Below the pieces are notes generated by a model. The model had not been told where the DNA came from. It saw only the letters and a list, made by a program, of their open reading frames with translations, and searched no databases. Of a stretch of 6,373 bases of DNA, positions 5,983 through 6,373 are shown piece after piece (within the stretch, counting starts at the first letter, position 1; each line of letters begins with the position of its first letter). Position numbers and translations under genes: made by a program. The stretch lies in NCBI GenBank assembly GCA_015233285.1, contig JADFYA010000223.1, positions 1-6,373 of the forward strand, in the 5' to 3' direction. Source of the DNA: Deltaproteobacteria bacterium. GTDB lineage: Bacteria > Desulfobacterota > JADFXK01.

Positions 5983-6024
5983 AAAATCCGGGCGATATTC
6001 GCCGGATGGCCCGGGCGGTCCCGG
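5981..6024. other. Two tandem hairpins after the LPP20-like gene
   Basis: Hairpin one, 5986-6007, pairs ATCCG-GCGA with TCGC-CGGAT around TAT with one bulged G. Hairpin two, 6011-6024, pairs CCGGG with CCCGG around CGGT. On the plus strand neither is followed by a T-run, so they do not look like a terminator for the operon and may act as mRNA stabilisers or as a partial stop. Read on the minus strand, hairpin one is followed by TTTTTT (5986-5981), a terminator-like arrangement for a transcript entering from the right, although no minus-strand gene is visible there. Confidence 0.4.
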
Positions 6025-6058
6025 TGTTGATTGACCTACAACCGAAATATGGTTAATT

Positions 6059-6373
6059 ATGACCAGTTATAGACCTGGCACAAATATTATCAGACAATTG
6101 ACCCTGGCTGTGCTTTTCACCTGCTTGCCGGCTTCTAGCGCCCAGGCCTGGTGGGATCAAGAACTGATTAGGATGGACTTGACCGAAGTGATATCACGTA
6201 ACCGGCTTATCCAGGCCCAAGCCAAAATGGTCGTAGATGATCGCCCTGCCCTGGGCCGGGATATCAGTTTCGAGACCTTGGGCCGAAGCCGAAAATCATC
6301 TCCCAACCAGGTCAATTCCGCCATCTTTGACGCGGCCGTCAACGCCTTTCAACAAGCGATGACCCAACCCTGT
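6059..6373 (+). CDS. Exported protein of unknown function (3' end outside window)
   Basis: An open frame of 105 codons with no stop before the window edge. The N-terminus has an Arg-containing start, a hydrophobic core LTLAVLFTCLP (about 14-24) and an ASSAQA cleavage motif followed by WW at about residues 31-32, a classical Sec/signal peptidase I pattern. There is no lipobox. The mature part seen so far is mixed helical and polar, with no motif I recognise, and ends near AVNAFQQAMTQPC. The start ATG 6059 has only a weak ribosome binding site; no better in-frame start exists. It lies 76 bp after the LPP20-like gene on the same strand, across two hairpins, and is probably in the same operon. 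A periplasmic or outer-membrane partner of the lipoproteins would fit the context, but this is inference. Confidence 0.6.
   Translation, partial: MTSYRPGTNIIRQLTLAVLFTCLPASSAQAWWDQELIRMDLTEVISRNRLIQAQAKMVVDDRPALGRDISFETLGRSRKSSPNQVNSAIFDAAVNAFQQAMTQPC

Noticed and set aside
5526..6342. Minus-strand frames at 5526-5744 and 6157-6342
   Set aside because: They are antisense to well-supported plus-strand genes with signal peptides and have no ribosome binding sites.

Overview
The window looks like chromosomal DNA of a motile, Gram-negative, probably anaerobic bacterium of the Desulfobacterota (old Deltaproteobacteria) type. This is inferred from three things: chemoreceptors carrying chains of HAMP-like repeats, sigma-54 type promoters, and outer-membrane lipoproteins. 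No rRNA or other phylogenetic marker is present, so the placement is only a guess.

Layout. Positions 1-1689 (minus) hold most of a methyl-accepting chemotaxis protein (MCP) gene that runs off the left edge. Its product has a periplasmic four-helix sensor, HAMP-like repeats and a cytoplasmic PAS domain with a cluster of four cysteines. Its signalling tip lies outside the window. Positions 1840-3951 (minus) hold a complete second MCP of 703 residues that ends in a CheR-docking type pentapeptide. The two genes are in tandem, 150 bp apart, and a good sigma-54 promoter (4109-4125, minus) precedes the pair.

Positions 3952-4384 and 4682-5319 are largely non-coding but structured. They contain a 35-nt near-palindrome (4248-4282), AT-rich inverted repeats, and a REP- or MITE-like inverted-repeat element (4967-5156). 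Between them (4385-4681, minus) is the remnant of a small antitoxin-like gene whose conserved second half is in the wrong frame. I see no toxin partner.

Positions 5218-5233 (plus) form a near-perfect sigma-54 promoter. It is followed by a 63-residue lipoprotein, a 144-residue LPP20/FlgP-like lipoprotein, and the start of a gene for an exported protein that leaves the window at 6373. The two lipoprotein genes share ribosome binding site, start context, signal peptide and the KGHxP motif, so the first looks like a truncated tandem copy of the second.

Working together (inference): two divergent units, chemoreceptors to the left and an envelope lipoprotein operon to the right, each have their own sigma-54 type promoter. 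LPP20/FlgP-type lipoproteins are linked to flagella in other bacteria and flagellar genes are often sigma-54 dependent, so the whole region may be a motility and chemotaxis regulon.
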